64,000 bases of DNA from an uncultured Bacteroidota bacterium (GTDB taxonomy: Bacteria > Bacteroidota > Bacteroidia > Bacteroidales > WCHB1-69), in NCBI GenBank assembly GCA_902786595.1, contig CADADB010000012.1, forward strand, positions 1-64,000. Direction: 5' to 3'. The translations under genes and the position numbers were made by a program. Position 1 is the stretch's first letter, and every line of letters starts with the position of its first letter. This document shows, one piece after another, positions 44,384 to 53,545 of this stretch. The notes below the pieces were generated by a model, which worked only from the letters and a program-made list of their open reading frames with translations, made no database searches and was not told where the DNA came from.

Positions 44384-45523
44384 ATGGGACTTAAAACAAA
44401 AATTCAAAACAGTCTTTTCATCGAGAAGTATCTGAAGCAAGTCAATGAGAGTTATCGGAAACTACCTAATAAAGTTGAATTGACAAAAGAACAGGAGCGA
44501 GCTATACAAGACTATTGGCAAAGTTTGATAGGATTTGAGATCCCGACAGACTGGCACCGGTATTTTTATGCTCGGACGGGGCTGTTTTCAGTAAAATATA
44601 TTCCAACCAGTCTGTACCGTTTGGAATTAACAGGGCGTTTAAATCAACTGCCATGGTGCGTCCCTTTTTCGGATAAGAATCTGAATGACATTTTGCTGCC
44701 GGATATGAAGCAGCCGCACACACATTTGAAAAACAGAAATGGGTATTTTTTTGTTGAAAACAAAGCAGTAAGTTTGGAGGATGCTGTAAATTTATGTGCC
44801 AACATTGGGGATGTGATCATCAAACCCACGCTGTCTTCACATGGGGATGGTGTGAAAAAACTGCATGTCGAGAATGAGATTGTTGATGAGAAGGGCACAA
44901 CCCTTAAGGATTTGCTTGTGAAATATGGGAAAAACTATTTGATACAGGATTTGGTGAAACAACATCCCATCATGAATGCTCTGAATCCGGATTCTATAAA
45001 TACCATCAGGATTGTGACCTACCGTAAGGGAATGGAGGTGTTTGTGCTGTATGCCGCCATCCGGATAGGAAGGGAAGGACAGGCCATTGATAACGAGTCG
45101 GCGGGAGGCATTAGCACCAAAATCAATATGGACGGCACGTTATGCAAGTTTGCATACGGCGCCCCAGGACAGGATAAAATTGAGCTGACGGATTCGGGGG
45201 TCAAATTGGAAGGGTATCAGGTGCCTTCATTTGAAAAGGCGATAGCCCTGGTGAAAGAACAACATCTGAATTTGCCGTTCCAGGATTTGTTGGGATGGGA
45301 TATCTGTATTGACGAGGCGGGAGATCCGGTCATGTTGGAATGGAACACCACTCCGGAACTTAGCCAGTCGGCCGTGGGACCGGCGTTCGGGGATTATACC
45401 GAAATGGTGATTAAGGATGCCATGAGCAAGCCTAACTCACGCGTAGGGGATCCTTCATATCGCATGTTGGTGCCAGTTAATATTAAAACCGTAGTGAAAT
45501 ACTGTCGGCAAAAACTTTTTTGA
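44384..45523 (+). CDS. Sugar-transfer-associated ATP-grasp ligase A1
   Basis: 379 residues. It matches the ATP-grasp family ATPgrasp_ST: IIKPTLSSHGDGVKKL near 145 (nucleotide-binding loop), NPDSINTIRIVTYRKG near 203, IDNESAGGISTKI near 235, GWDICIDEAGDPVMLEWN near 305. The EWN pair provides metal ligands. These enzymes are predicted carboxylate-amine ligases of surface-polysaccharide loci. It is the most divergent of the three A-type copies (no KxHP-T-ILK variant of A2/A3), suggesting it is the oldest. Confidence 0.88.
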   Translation: MGLKTKIQNSLFIEKYLKQVNESYRKLPNKVELTKEQERAIQDYWQSLIGFEIPTDWHRYFYARTGLFSVKYIPTSLYRLELTGRLNQLPWCVPFSDKNLNDILLPDMKQPHTHLKNRNGYFFVENKAVSLEDAVNLCANIGDVIIKPTLSSHGDGVKKLHVENEIVDEKGTTLKDLLVKYGKNYLIQDLVKQHPIMNALNPDSINTIRIVTYRKGMEVFVLYAAIRIGREGQAIDNESAGGISTKINMDGTLCKFAYGAPGQDKIELTDSGVKLEGYQVPSFEKAIALVKEQHLNLPFQDLLGWDICIDEAGDPVMLEWNTTPELSQSAVGPAFGDYTEMVIKDAMSKPNSRVGDPSYRMLVPVNIKTVVKYCRQKLF

Positions 45524-45548
45524 TGTTTAAGCGATACTTTTTGTTACA

Positions 45549-46637
45549 ATGTTTAAGAAAATTAAAAAAATAATCGATCTTTATACAAAATATTGTGTCG
45601 GTCAAATACAGGAGCGGTATATCAAAAAATCGCTTAATGCATTAAGTGAAAGGAAAACACTTACCAAAGTCCAGAAACGGGAAATTCAAGAATTTTACAA
45701 GGGACTCATTGGAAAAAAGATTTCATTAACCAGTCACCAATATTTTTATTCCCGTTCCGGTGTTTACTCGAAAGAATATGTGCCGACGTATCTGTATCAC
45801 ACCGATATTATCGGTAAGGCGAATATGATGCCATATAGAAATGCCTTGGCTGATAAAAACATGTGTGACATTATTCTACCTGATGTCAAGCATCCTAAAA
45901 CCATTCTGAAAAACATGAATGGTTATTTCTATTTTGAAGGAGAACCAGTTTCTAAGGAAGATGCGGTTCGCCGTTGCCAGAATATGCACAATATGCTAAT
46001 CAAACCATCGCTTGACAAACATGGAACCGGCGTTAAAAGTCTGGAAGTGACAAATGGCGTCACAAATCATGATGGGGCCACAGTTGAACAGGTTTTTGAC
46101 AAGTATAAGAAAAACTTCCAAATTCAAGAGCGTCTGAAGCAACATGAAAGAATGAGCGCCTTGAACCCGACATCGGTTAACACCATCAGAATCTTAAGTT
46201 ACCGTTCTGGTATGGAAGTGTTAATTGTGTACGCAGTGGTGCGTATCGGAAGAAAAGGCCAGGTGATTGACAACCAAAGTGCAGGCGGTATGAGTGCCAA
46301 TATTGGCAAGGATGGCAGGCTGGAAAAGTATGCATACGGCGGATCTGTTGAAGACAAAATTACAGAAACGGATTCCGGAGTGGTATTGGAAGGTTATGAG
46401 ATTCCTTCGTATGACAAAGTGATAGAAACGGTGAAAAGATTGCATTTTAAAATGCCGTTTTTTGATTTGGTGGGATGGGATATGGCCGTTGACGATGTTG
46501 GCGACCCTGTCGTTTTGGAATGGAATGCTAATACAGGATTAAGTCAGTCTGCTTTTGGCCCCGGATTTGGAGAATACACGGAAAGGATTATTAAGGAGCT
46601 ATGGCCAAGATCAAATAATTTCAACAGTAACTGGTAA
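45549..46637 (+). CDS. Sugar-transfer-associated ATP-grasp ligase A2
   Basis: 362 residues. ATPgrasp_ST motifs: LIKPSLDKHGTGVKSLEV near 152, NPTSVNTIRILSYRSG near 208, IDNQSAGGMSANI near 241, GWDMAVDDVGDPVVLEWN near 309, LSQSAFGPGFGEYTE near the end. It is by eye closest to A3 at 47906 over its whole length. It is followed by the B-type copy B1, forming one A-B module. AT-rich. Confidence 0.87.
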   Translation: MFKKIKKIIDLYTKYCVGQIQERYIKKSLNALSERKTLTKVQKREIQEFYKGLIGKKISLTSHQYFYSRSGVYSKEYVPTYLYHTDIIGKANMMPYRNALADKNMCDIILPDVKHPKTILKNMNGYFYFEGEPVSKEDAVRRCQNMHNMLIKPSLDKHGTGVKSLEVTNGVTNHDGATVEQVFDKYKKNFQIQERLKQHERMSALNPTSVNTIRILSYRSGMEVLIVYAVVRIGRKGQVIDNQSAGGMSANIGKDGRLEKYAYGGSVEDKITETDSGVVLEGYEIPSYDKVIETVKRLHFKMPFFDLVGWDMAVDDVGDPVVLEWNANTGLSQSAFGPGFGEYTERIIKELWPRSNNFNSNW

Positions 46638-46720
46638 ATGGAAGTAAAGCAAGGTGTTGAGAATCTTGTTTGATGCTGTTTTTATGCCTGATGAAATTAA
46701 AAACAGAGTGTGTTGACATT

Positions 46721-47791
46721 ATGAAAATAAAAGAAATATTTTTTTCCAGCAGATTGTTTGAGTTCAGCATGGAGGTTATACTGTGGTTTCGACAAAGGTA
46801 TGAATCCCTTAAAGAGGCTAAACAACATTTTAAGACGGATAAGCCTGATGTTGGATCATTCGCTGATTTCAAAAGCGCCAACTGGAAACATAGGGTCACC
46901 TATTCGGAATACATGTATAGTTACGAGTACTGGAAGCTGAATGAAGAACAAAGGGATGAGTTTGTTTCCTCATCGGAAATGCGTTGCATCTATAGGAAAT
47001 TAAGTGATAGAAACGTGAGAGGGCTCTTTTTTGACAAAGTCAGATTCCTGAAAGAATACCATACGTTTATTCATAGGCAATGGTCTTTGGCTAAGGATTT
47101 GAGCAAGGAACAGTTTAAGTTGATGATCCAGCAACATGATTGCATTGCAAAGCCTGTTGACGGCACGCAGGGGAAAGGTGTCTTTAAGATTTGCGCAGAT
47201 GCAGTAGATGATTTGGATGCTTTGTATTCCAAATGCGTGAAAGAAGACTTGTTGATAGAAGAGTGTGTCCAAGCTTGTGACGAGATAGCGGCGTTCCATC
47301 CGAGTTCCTTGAATACAATTCGGGTTGTCACGTTTTCAAGCCAAGATAAATGTGTTGTTTTTGGTGCTTTGTTCCGCATGGGAGCGCATGGGAATGTAGT
47401 GGACAACACTCATGCAGGTGGTGTTTATGCCCCAGTCAATGTGGAGACGGGAACCATAGAGATAGATGCAATTGATGCTGAAAATCATCATTATTCAAAT
47501 CATCCAGACACAGGTAAACCAATCAAAGGATTTACCATTCCATATTGGGAGCAAATTCTCGAGACTTGTAAAGCCGCATCTTTGGCTGTCCCCAATGTTC
47601 GTTTTGCAGGCTGGGATATATGTGTGACAAATGATGGTCGGGTTGAACTGATTGAAGGAAATCATGCCCCTGATTTTGACGGAGGGATGCAAGCACCATT
47701 AAAGATAGGTGTAAAGAAAAAAGTGCAAGAAACGGTATTGGATGTTATGGGGGTGGATCCGCTTAAATATATCTCAATTTGGAAATATTAA
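46721..47791 (+). CDS. Sugar-transfer-associated ATP-grasp ligase B1
   Basis: 356 residues from ATG 46721 (MKIKEIFFSS); an upstream TTG at 46670 is possible. B-type motifs: CIAKPVDGTQGKGVFKI near 142, HPSSLNTIRVVTFSS near 192, VVDNTHAGGVYAPVN near 223, SNHPDTGKPIKGFTIPYWEQ near 253, GWDICVTNDGRVELIEGN near 292. The EGN replaces EWN of type A. It is closest to B2 at 49076, so A2-B1 and A3-B2 look like two copies of one module. Confidence 0.86.
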   Translation: MKIKEIFFSSRLFEFSMEVILWFRQRYESLKEAKQHFKTDKPDVGSFADFKSANWKHRVTYSEYMYSYEYWKLNEEQRDEFVSSSEMRCIYRKLSDRNVRGLFFDKVRFLKEYHTFIHRQWSLAKDLSKEQFKLMIQQHDCIAKPVDGTQGKGVFKICADAVDDLDALYSKCVKEDLLIEECVQACDEIAAFHPSSLNTIRVVTFSSQDKCVVFGALFRMGAHGNVVDNTHAGGVYAPVNVETGTIEIDAIDAENHHYSNHPDTGKPIKGFTIPYWEQILETCKAASLAVPNVRFAGWDICVTNDGRVELIEGNHAPDFDGGMQAPLKIGVKKKVQETVLDVMGVDPLKYISIWKY

Positions 47792-47793
47792 GG

Positions 47794-47889
47794 GTGAAAA
47801 AACAAAAAAAAGAATTAATAGCCTTTGAGCCAGACAAAACAGGAAATGTTTTGTCAGATTTCAACAAGCCAGTGATGGAACAATTATAG
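47794..47889 (+). CDS. Possible 31-residue peptide (uncertain)
   Basis: A GTG-started frame in the 114-nt gap between B1 and A3. It begins VKKQKKELIAFEPDK and ends NKPVMEQL before TAG. A hairpin GACAAAAC/GTTTTGTC (47833-47855) lies inside it. It could be a small peptide, a gene remnant or non-coding. No homology judgement is possible by eye and the ribosome-binding site is weak. Confidence 0.2.
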   Translation: MKKQKKELIAFEPDKTGNVLSDFNKPVMEQL

Positions 47890-47905
47890 AAACAAATCTG
47901 TTGTT

Positions 47906-49039
47906 ATGGGTATGAGTGTGAAAAAACTTAGTAATAGTTTAAAAGGATTGTTATACAATCTTTGTAAGAACGGATATGCGCTTGTTAATAGAATGGTGGA
48001 TAGTTTAAGAAAGAAAATTATCTGCTTGCATCTTGATGTTTTCATAAAAAAACAATATTTGAAACTGTCGGATAAAAAGAAGCTCACAAAGGAACAAAAA
48101 AGAGAAATTCAAAGCTTTTATAAAGATATTATTGGAAAAAAGATAAGATTGTATTCACACGAGTATTTTTATTCGCGTACAGGATTTTATTCAAAAAAGT
48201 ATGTCCCTAAAAGTTTACATGAGGTGGAAATGATACCGAAGGCAAACAAGATGTCTTATCGTGACGCGTACGCTGACAAAAACATGTTGGACACCCTACT
48301 GCCTAATGTGAAACACCCCCACACCATTCTAAAAAGAATGAACGGTTATTTTTACTATGAAAACAAACCTGTTTCAAAACAAGATGCTGTTATCTTATGC
48401 CAAAATATGGACCACGCTATCATAAAACCTGTCCTGAATCACAGTGGAGAAGGAATCAATGGATTGGAAGTGAAAGATGGGATAACGAATATTAACGGAT
48501 GGACTGTTGAACAACTTTTCGATCATTACGGCAAAGATTTTCAGATTCAAGAGAGACTTAAGCAACATGAAAAAATGAACCAGTTGAACGAGTCGTCGGT
48601 AAACACGATAAGGATAGTCACTTATCGTTCTGATATGGATATTTTGGTGATTTATTCGGTGGTTCGCATTGGGAGAAAGGGGGCCGTGATAGACAATCAA
48701 TGCGCTGGAGGTATCAGTGCGGTCATCGGCGAGGATGGCAAAATAGGAGGAACTGCTTTTGGCGGATTTACGGAAGACGGAATTCTTAAAACAGATTCCG
48801 GAACTGTATTGGATGGATTTGAAATCCCGTCGTATCAGGAGGCCATAGAGACCGTGAAACAGCTTCATTACCAACTGCCATTCTTCAACATGATCGGCTG
48901 GGATGTGGCTATTGATGAAGCAGGAGATCCTGTGATTATAGAATGGAATGCCTGCCCGGGATTGAGCCAGTCTGCATTCGGCCCTGGCTATGGGAAATAT
49001 ACGGAGAAAATTTTGCGGGAGATATGGCACAATAATTAA
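47906..49039 (+). CDS. Sugar-transfer-associated ATP-grasp ligase A3
   Basis: 377 residues, with a 30-residue N-terminal extension relative to A2. Motifs: IIKPVLNHSGEGINGLEV near 172, NESSVNTIRIVTYRSD near 228, IDNQCAGGISAVIG near 261, GWDVAIDEAGDPVIIEWN near 330, LSQSAFGPGYGKYTE near the end. It shares with A2 the blocks KREIQ-FYK, GKK-I-L-SH-YFYSR and KHP-TILK-MNGYF. AT-rich. It is followed after 36 nt by B2. Confidence 0.87.
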   Translation: MGMSVKKLSNSLKGLLYNLCKNGYALVNRMVDSLRKKIICLHLDVFIKKQYLKLSDKKKLTKEQKREIQSFYKDIIGKKIRLYSHEYFYSRTGFYSKKYVPKSLHEVEMIPKANKMSYRDAYADKNMLDTLLPNVKHPHTILKRMNGYFYYENKPVSKQDAVILCQNMDHAIIKPVLNHSGEGINGLEVKDGITNINGWTVEQLFDHYGKDFQIQERLKQHEKMNQLNESSVNTIRIVTYRSDMDILVIYSVVRIGRKGAVIDNQCAGGISAVIGEDGKIGGTAFGGFTEDGILKTDSGTVLDGFEIPSYQEAIETVKQLHYQLPFFNMIGWDVAIDEAGDPVIIEWNACPGLSQSAFGPGYGKYTEKILREIWHNN

Positions 49040-49075
49040 GTTTAGCAAAAATATTTGGACAATCATAAATGAATT

Positions 49076-50164
49076 ATGAGCAGTAAAGGGAAGATACATT
49101 CTTTCATGTTAGGCATAGTCTATTCGCCATGGGTCAATCAACTGATATCACGTGCGGGAGGCCAGAGACTATATGCCGAATTCCTTGTCCGACAAACAAA
49201 AAAACGTCTTTTGGCAGAGGCAGAAAAGGAATTTGAGGGAGGGGCATCGTCAGGAAGTTTTGACGATTATAAACAGGCTTTGGAAAAGCATTGGGTCTCG
49301 TATTTGGAGTATGCCGAAATGTATAAGTTCTATAATAAATCGGAAGAAGAACGGTCCGAGTATGTCTCTTTATTGAAAATGATTTATTTCTATAGGAGAT
49401 ATAATAATGGATCGGTATTGCCTGTCTTCCGGGATAAACAAAGATTCCTCAAGAAATATAGTAAGTATATCTATAGAAAGTGGCTGTTTGCCCCTGAGGC
49501 GACGTTTGAACAATTTACAGAATTGATAACCCGTTATGATTGTATTGTCAAGCCATGTGATGAAGCAAGAGGGAAAGGTGTTTTCAAGATATATAAAGAA
49601 GACGATTATCAAGATAAAAGGGCTCTGTATGAATCATGTGTGAAAAACCGAATGGTAGTGGAACAGTGTATCGAGTCTTGCGATGAACTTAAAGTATTTC
49701 ATCCGAAGAGTCTGAACACCCTACGTGTTGTCACTGTTGGGAGTAAGGAAAAAGCATGTGTGTTTTCAGGAGTGTTTAGAGTGGGGGTTGGTGACAGCGT
49801 GGTGGACAATACTCATGCAGGTGGTATCTCTGCTCAAATAAATCCCCATGACGGCACCATTGAGACGGATGGCGCGGATTCCAAGGGTAACAGGTATGTT
49901 TGTCATCCAGACAGCGGGATCCAATTCCAAGGGTACACCATACCCCAATGGAATGCGATTGTGGAAAACTGTTGTGAATTGGCAAAAGAGACGGATAATC
50001 CTATAACAGGTTGGGATGTGGTGATCAATAACCAAAGAGAAGTGGAATTTATTGAGGCAAATTTTGGTCCGGATTTGGACGTGATGCAGGTTCGCTATGG
50101 GCATGGCGTGAAAAAACAATTATTTGCTTTGATAAAGGAGTTTTGTGGCATAGAAATGAATTGA
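49076..50164 (+). CDS. Sugar-transfer-associated ATP-grasp ligase B2
   Basis: 362 residues. B-type motifs: CIVKPCDEARGKGVFKI near 155, HPKSLNTLRVVTVGS near 208, VVDNTHAGGISAQIN near 240, HPDSGIQFQGYTIPQWN near 278, GWDVVINNQREVEFIEAN near 312 (EAN in place of EGN). It shares with B1 an N-terminal helical region that lacks counterpart in A types (SFDDYKQA---KHWVSYLEY versus SFADFKSA---KHRVTYSEY). It is the last of five consecutive ATP-grasp genes. Confidence 0.86.
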   Translation: MSSKGKIHSFMLGIVYSPWVNQLISRAGGQRLYAEFLVRQTKKRLLAEAEKEFEGGASSGSFDDYKQALEKHWVSYLEYAEMYKFYNKSEEERSEYVSLLKMIYFYRRYNNGSVLPVFRDKQRFLKKYSKYIYRKWLFAPEATFEQFTELITRYDCIVKPCDEARGKGVFKIYKEDDYQDKRALYESCVKNRMVVEQCIESCDELKVFHPKSLNTLRVVTVGSKEKACVFSGVFRVGVGDSVVDNTHAGGISAQINPHDGTIETDGADSKGNRYVCHPDSGIQFQGYTIPQWNAIVENCCELAKETDNPITGWDVVINNQREVEFIEANFGPDLDVMQVRYGHGVKKQLFALIKEFCGIEMN

Positions 50165-50207
50165 TTTTAATAAATAGATCCCATAATTAGTGAAATATTG
50201 ACGGATT

Positions 50208-50669
50208 ATGAGTAAAAACAGAGGCTTTTTTAGTGAAATGAGACGACGGCTTTGGTTTGTGACTGTCAGATTTACGAATTGGAAGCTGAAGAAAATATTC
50301 GGAATGGACATAGGCGAAAATGTTAGAATCGCTCGAAGTGCTCATTTGGATAAGAATATTAATCCAAAAGGAATACATATTGGTGATGGATGTCAAGTGT
50401 TGTTCGATTCTGTTATTTTGGCGCATGATGATTGTAGAAAATACAAGGCCGACACTGTGATTGGCAAGAATTGCATCATAGGTGTTCGTTCTGTCATTAT
50501 GCCTGGTGTTCATGTCGGGGATTCTTCTGTGGTGGCAGCGGGCAGTGTTGTGGTGAAAGATGTTCCAGCCAATAGCATGGTGGCCGGGAATCCGGCAAAA
50601 TTGATCAAAGAGGGTGTTGTGGTGGAAAATGGTCGAATCTTGGATGGCGGGCATAAAGTTTTGAAATGA
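50208..50669 (+). CDS. Hexapeptide-repeat acyltransferase
   Basis: 153 residues forming a left-handed beta-helix of the serine acetyltransferase/maltose acetyltransferase type. Repeats such as VRIARSAHLDKNI, IHIGDGCQVLFDSVILAHD and VIGKNCIIGVRSVIMPGVHV are visible, with the closing VKDVPANSMVAGNPAKLIK. It probably O- or N-acetylates a sugar or amino-acid substituent. The His in ILAHDD is the likely catalytic base. Confidence 0.85.
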   Translation: MSKNRGFFSEMRRRLWFVTVRFTNWKLKKIFGMDIGENVRIARSAHLDKNINPKGIHIGDGCQVLFDSVILAHDDCRKYKADTVIGKNCIIGVRSVIMPGVHVGDSSVVAAGSVVVKDVPANSMVAGNPAKLIKEGVVVENGRILDGGHKVLK

Positions 50670-50682
50670 GTGTTTTTTAATC

Positions 50683-51345
50683 ATGTATAGGAATCTCTTG
50701 AAACGTCTTTTCGATTTTTGCATATCACTCGTTGCCATGATATGCATCTCGCCGCTGCTGTTTGTGCTGATGCTCTGGTTGCATTTCGCCAACAAGGGGG
50801 CAGGTGTGTTTTTTACCCAAGACCGTGCAGGCAAGGATGCCAAGTTATTCAAGTGCATCAAATTCAAAACCATGACCGATGAGCGGTATCCAGACGGCCG
50901 TTTGTTGCCGGACGACAAACGGCTGACAAAAGTGGGCCGTTTCATCCGAGCGCTTTCCCTGGATGAGTTGCCGCAACTTTTTAATGTCTTGAAAGGAGAC
51001 ATGGCTTTGATCGGTCCGAGACCGCTCACCCCCGTGTATTTGGAACTTTATAACGAGGAGCAAGCCCGCCGAATGGAAGTGCGCCCTGGTATTACGGGGT
51101 GGGCACAAGTGAACGGACGGAACCACTGCAAACTCAGTAAGAAATTTGAACTGGATGTATGGTATGTAGACCACCTAACCTTAGGACTTGATATCAAAAT
51201 CCTTTGGATGACAGTGATTAACGTGATCAAGCGGGAAGATGTGGGCACAGGAAATGCCGATATGCAGGAAGTGGATGACTTGGGCTTTTTGCCAAAAGTG
51301 CGAGAGTATTACGCGAAAAAAAGACAACAACAAGATGCTGAGTGA
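50683..51345 (+). CDS. Phosphoglycosyl transferase (PglC/WbaP C-domain type)
   Basis: 220 residues, the minimal monotopic form. It transfers a sugar-1-phosphate to undecaprenyl phosphate to start the repeat unit. The N-terminal re-entrant hydrophobic helix (LFDFCISLVAMICISPLLFV), the FKTM motif near 66 (KCIKFKTMTDE), the LDELPQLFNVLKGDM region near 95 with the catalytic Asp-Glu dyad and SLIGPRPL-like LIGPRPLTP, and the ending PGITGWAQVNGRN are present. It is the only sugar-transferring enzyme I recognise in the locus. Confidence 0.93.
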   Translation: MYRNLLKRLFDFCISLVAMICISPLLFVLMLWLHFANKGAGVFFTQDRAGKDAKLFKCIKFKTMTDERYPDGRLLPDDKRLTKVGRFIRALSLDELPQLFNVLKGDMALIGPRPLTPVYLELYNEEQARRMEVRPGITGWAQVNGRNHCKLSKKFELDVWYVDHLTLGLDIKILWMTVINVIKREDVGTGNADMQEVDDLGFLPKVREYYAKKRQQQDAE

Positions 51346-52426
51346 AATAGGAAGTAATTTTTGGATCAACCCTAACGAGGAGCTGAAAGACTTGCCGCTG
51401 GGGACACCAGAACAGTTCGGCTGCAAAGGAAATGACTTTGTATGGCTGTCAACGGGCCGTTCGGCCATCAGCTTTGCCATTAAGACCATTGAAGAAAGGA
51501 ATCCGCAGTTGAAGAAATCGGCGGTACTTCCTCCATTTACTTGTCATACGGTGATTGAGCCGTTCTTGAATGCGGATTATGAGGTGTATCATTATCCTAT
51601 CAATGAAAAGCTGGAGACATCCGCCGACCTTATTCTCCAATGTGTGAAAGATCATGATGCTGCGGTCGTGTTGTTCCACAGATATTTTGGCTTCAACACG
51701 GTGAAGGGATCCGATAGTTTGTGCCGGGAACTTCGTGAGCAAAACAAATTCAGTATTGAAGATTGTACGCAATGTCTATATGATGGAAAAAACAAGTCGG
51801 ATGCTGATTTTTTTGTGGGCAGCATCCGTAAATGGCAGGGTACCCCTGATGGAGGTTTTGCAGTGTGTCGCGAGGGTGAGTTCCAAGATAAACCGAAGCA
51901 GCCTGATACCCCTTTGGAACAGGCAAAAATAAAAGCTTCGTATGCCAAATACAAGTATCTGTTTGATCATGAAGGGGAGAAGCCGGCGTTCCTTCAACTA
52001 TACCGTGAGGCTGAGGATATTTTGATAGCTCAAGATGGTTTTCGTAGCATAAGCCCAACCTCTCAGAAGATGCAAAGCAATTTGGATGTCTGTTTTCTCC
52101 AGAATCGCAGAAGGGAGAATTTTCAGATTCTGCTTTTGGGACTGGCCGATTTTCAGGATGTCCGTCCTATGTTTGACAGATTAAATGCAGACATTGTTCC
52201 GCTTTATTTCCCGATATTGACAAAAGACAGGGCGGCTTTACAGGCACATCTGGTGCAGCATGCTATCTATGCTCCTGTCGTATGGCCCAAAGCGGAGTGT
52301 TTGGGCGAAGTCTGCAAAGAAGCTGAATATTTGTACCAACACCTTCTTTGCATCCCGATAGACCAGCGTTATGATAAGGATGACATGAACCGTGTTCTGG
52401 AAACCATAAACCAGTTCTGTAAATGA
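51335..52426 (+). CDS. PLP-fold aminotransferase-like protein (DegT-related), copy 1
   Basis: 363 residues from ATG 51335, overlapping the phosphoglycosyl transferase by 11 nt. Aminotransferase-like features are STGRSAISFAIKTIE near 38, IEDCTQCL near 144 (PLP-binding acid) and SIRKWQGTPDGGFAV near 163 (candidate Schiff-base lysine). It is a paralogue of the gene at 60024 (compare SPRKYVGVPDGG; both end near PIDQRY). The reaction is not known. The following ATP-grasp gene overlaps by 4 nt, so they are probably partners. Confidence 0.7.
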   Translation: MLSEIGSNFWINPNEELKDLPLGTPEQFGCKGNDFVWLSTGRSAISFAIKTIEERNPQLKKSAVLPPFTCHTVIEPFLNADYEVYHYPINEKLETSADLILQCVKDHDAAVVLFHRYFGFNTVKGSDSLCRELREQNKFSIEDCTQCLYDGKNKSDADFFVGSIRKWQGTPDGGFAVCREGEFQDKPKQPDTPLEQAKIKASYAKYKYLFDHEGEKPAFLQLYREAEDILIAQDGFRSISPTSQKMQSNLDVCFLQNRRRENFQILLLGLADFQDVRPMFDRLNADIVPLYFPILTKDRAALQAHLVQHAIYAPVVWPKAECLGEVCKEAEYLYQHLLCIPIDQRYDKDDMNRVLETINQFCK

Positions 52427-53544
52427 TGAACAAGAAAATAGCTATTTTAGGAGCCAATTACCAGTATCTTTCCTTCTATAGACAGACGAAAGCCTTGGGA
52501 TATGAGATTTATTCTTTTGGAAGGGAAAGCGACGACCATATCGCTGCTGAAAAATATGCAGACCATTTCTATGATATCTCTTTTAGGGAACCGGAAAGGA
52601 TTCTTGAGATATGCAAGCATGAAGGTGTGCAAGGAGTTACCTCTTTTATTATAGAATCGGCTTTGCCGTATGTCTATTATATTTCAAGAGGACTGGGGGT
52701 CCCGTGTAATTCGCCGGAATGTGAAGCCTTAACGGAAAATAAGTTCACCATGCGCGAGCAGATGAAAAAGGAAGGCGTGACATGTCCGGATTACAAAGCC
52801 ATCAAATCCGTTGAAGAGGCGGATGGCATCCCCTTTCCGGTGATTGTCAAACCGTCGGACAGTGGCGGTAGCCGGGGTATTACACTAGTGACGGAAAAGA
52901 AAGATTTGCCCGCCGCTGTAGATAGAGCTTTTGACTGGTCTCCTACGCGAACGGCTCTTGTAGAACAGTTTATCGAAGGAAGGGAATTCAGCATTGAAGC
53001 CATCACCTATAAACGGAAGCATTATATTCTCCAGATTACGGACAAGGACACCACGGGAGCGCCTTATTTTGTGGAAATGGGGCATCACCAGCCTGCCAAT
53101 CTGAACCAGAAACAGTGGGAGGACATTTCGAATCTGACTCTGAAACTGCTCAATTCCCTTAAGGTGGAGTATGGTGCGTCGCATACCGAAATCAAAATGA
53201 ATAATGAAGGTGTGCCTTACGTCATAGAGATGGGTGCCCGTATGGGTGGAGGATACATCAACTCCGATATGGTAAGGCTTTCTACGGGGTATGATTTCGT
53301 GAAAGGAGTTTTGGAAATTGCAACGGGTACTTTCACTGAACCGGTTTTCACCTGCAGGAAATATGCAGGGGTGTACTTCCTTTGCGAAGAGACTAAAAAC
53401 AGAGTTCTGCCTTACATTGAGAACAAAGACAAATATCCTTTTGTCTATGATGCTGATATATGGGGGAAGATTCAAAAGGTGCAGTGCAACAGTGACAGGG
53501 GAGGGTATTTTATTTATCAATCAGATCATAAAATTGAGTTGTAA
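52423..53544 (+). CDS. CarB-like ATP-grasp ligase
   Basis: 373 residues. An N-terminal nucleotide/pre-ATP-grasp domain (KIAILGANYQYLSFYRQT) is followed by the ATP-grasp: PVIVKPSDSGGSRGITLV near 143, VEQFIEGREFSIEAI near 183 and VIEMGARMGGGYINSD near 266. It belongs to the broad carbamoyl-phosphate-synthase-like carboxylate-amine ligases and not to ATPgrasp_ST. It starts within the stop codon of the preceding PLP-fold gene (ATGA overlap). Confidence 0.87.
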   Translation: MMNKKIAILGANYQYLSFYRQTKALGYEIYSFGRESDDHIAAEKYADHFYDISFREPERILEICKHEGVQGVTSFIIESALPYVYYISRGLGVPCNSPECEALTENKFTMREQMKKEGVTCPDYKAIKSVEEADGIPFPVIVKPSDSGGSRGITLVTEKKDLPAAVDRAFDWSPTRTALVEQFIEGREFSIEAITYKRKHYILQITDKDTTGAPYFVEMGHHQPANLNQKQWEDISNLTLKLLNSLKVEYGASHTEIKMNNEGVPYVIEMGARMGGGYINSDMVRLSTGYDFVKGVLEIATGTFTEPVFTCRKYAGVYFLCEETKNRVLPYIENKDKYPFVYDADIWGKIQKVQCNSDRGGYFIYQSDHKIEL

Positions 53545-53545
53545 T

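Noticed and set aside
50187-51029. Minus-strand frame of 280 codons over the acyltransferase and phosphoglycosyl transferase
   Set aside because: Both plus-strand genes are strongly supported; the antisense translation is uninformative.
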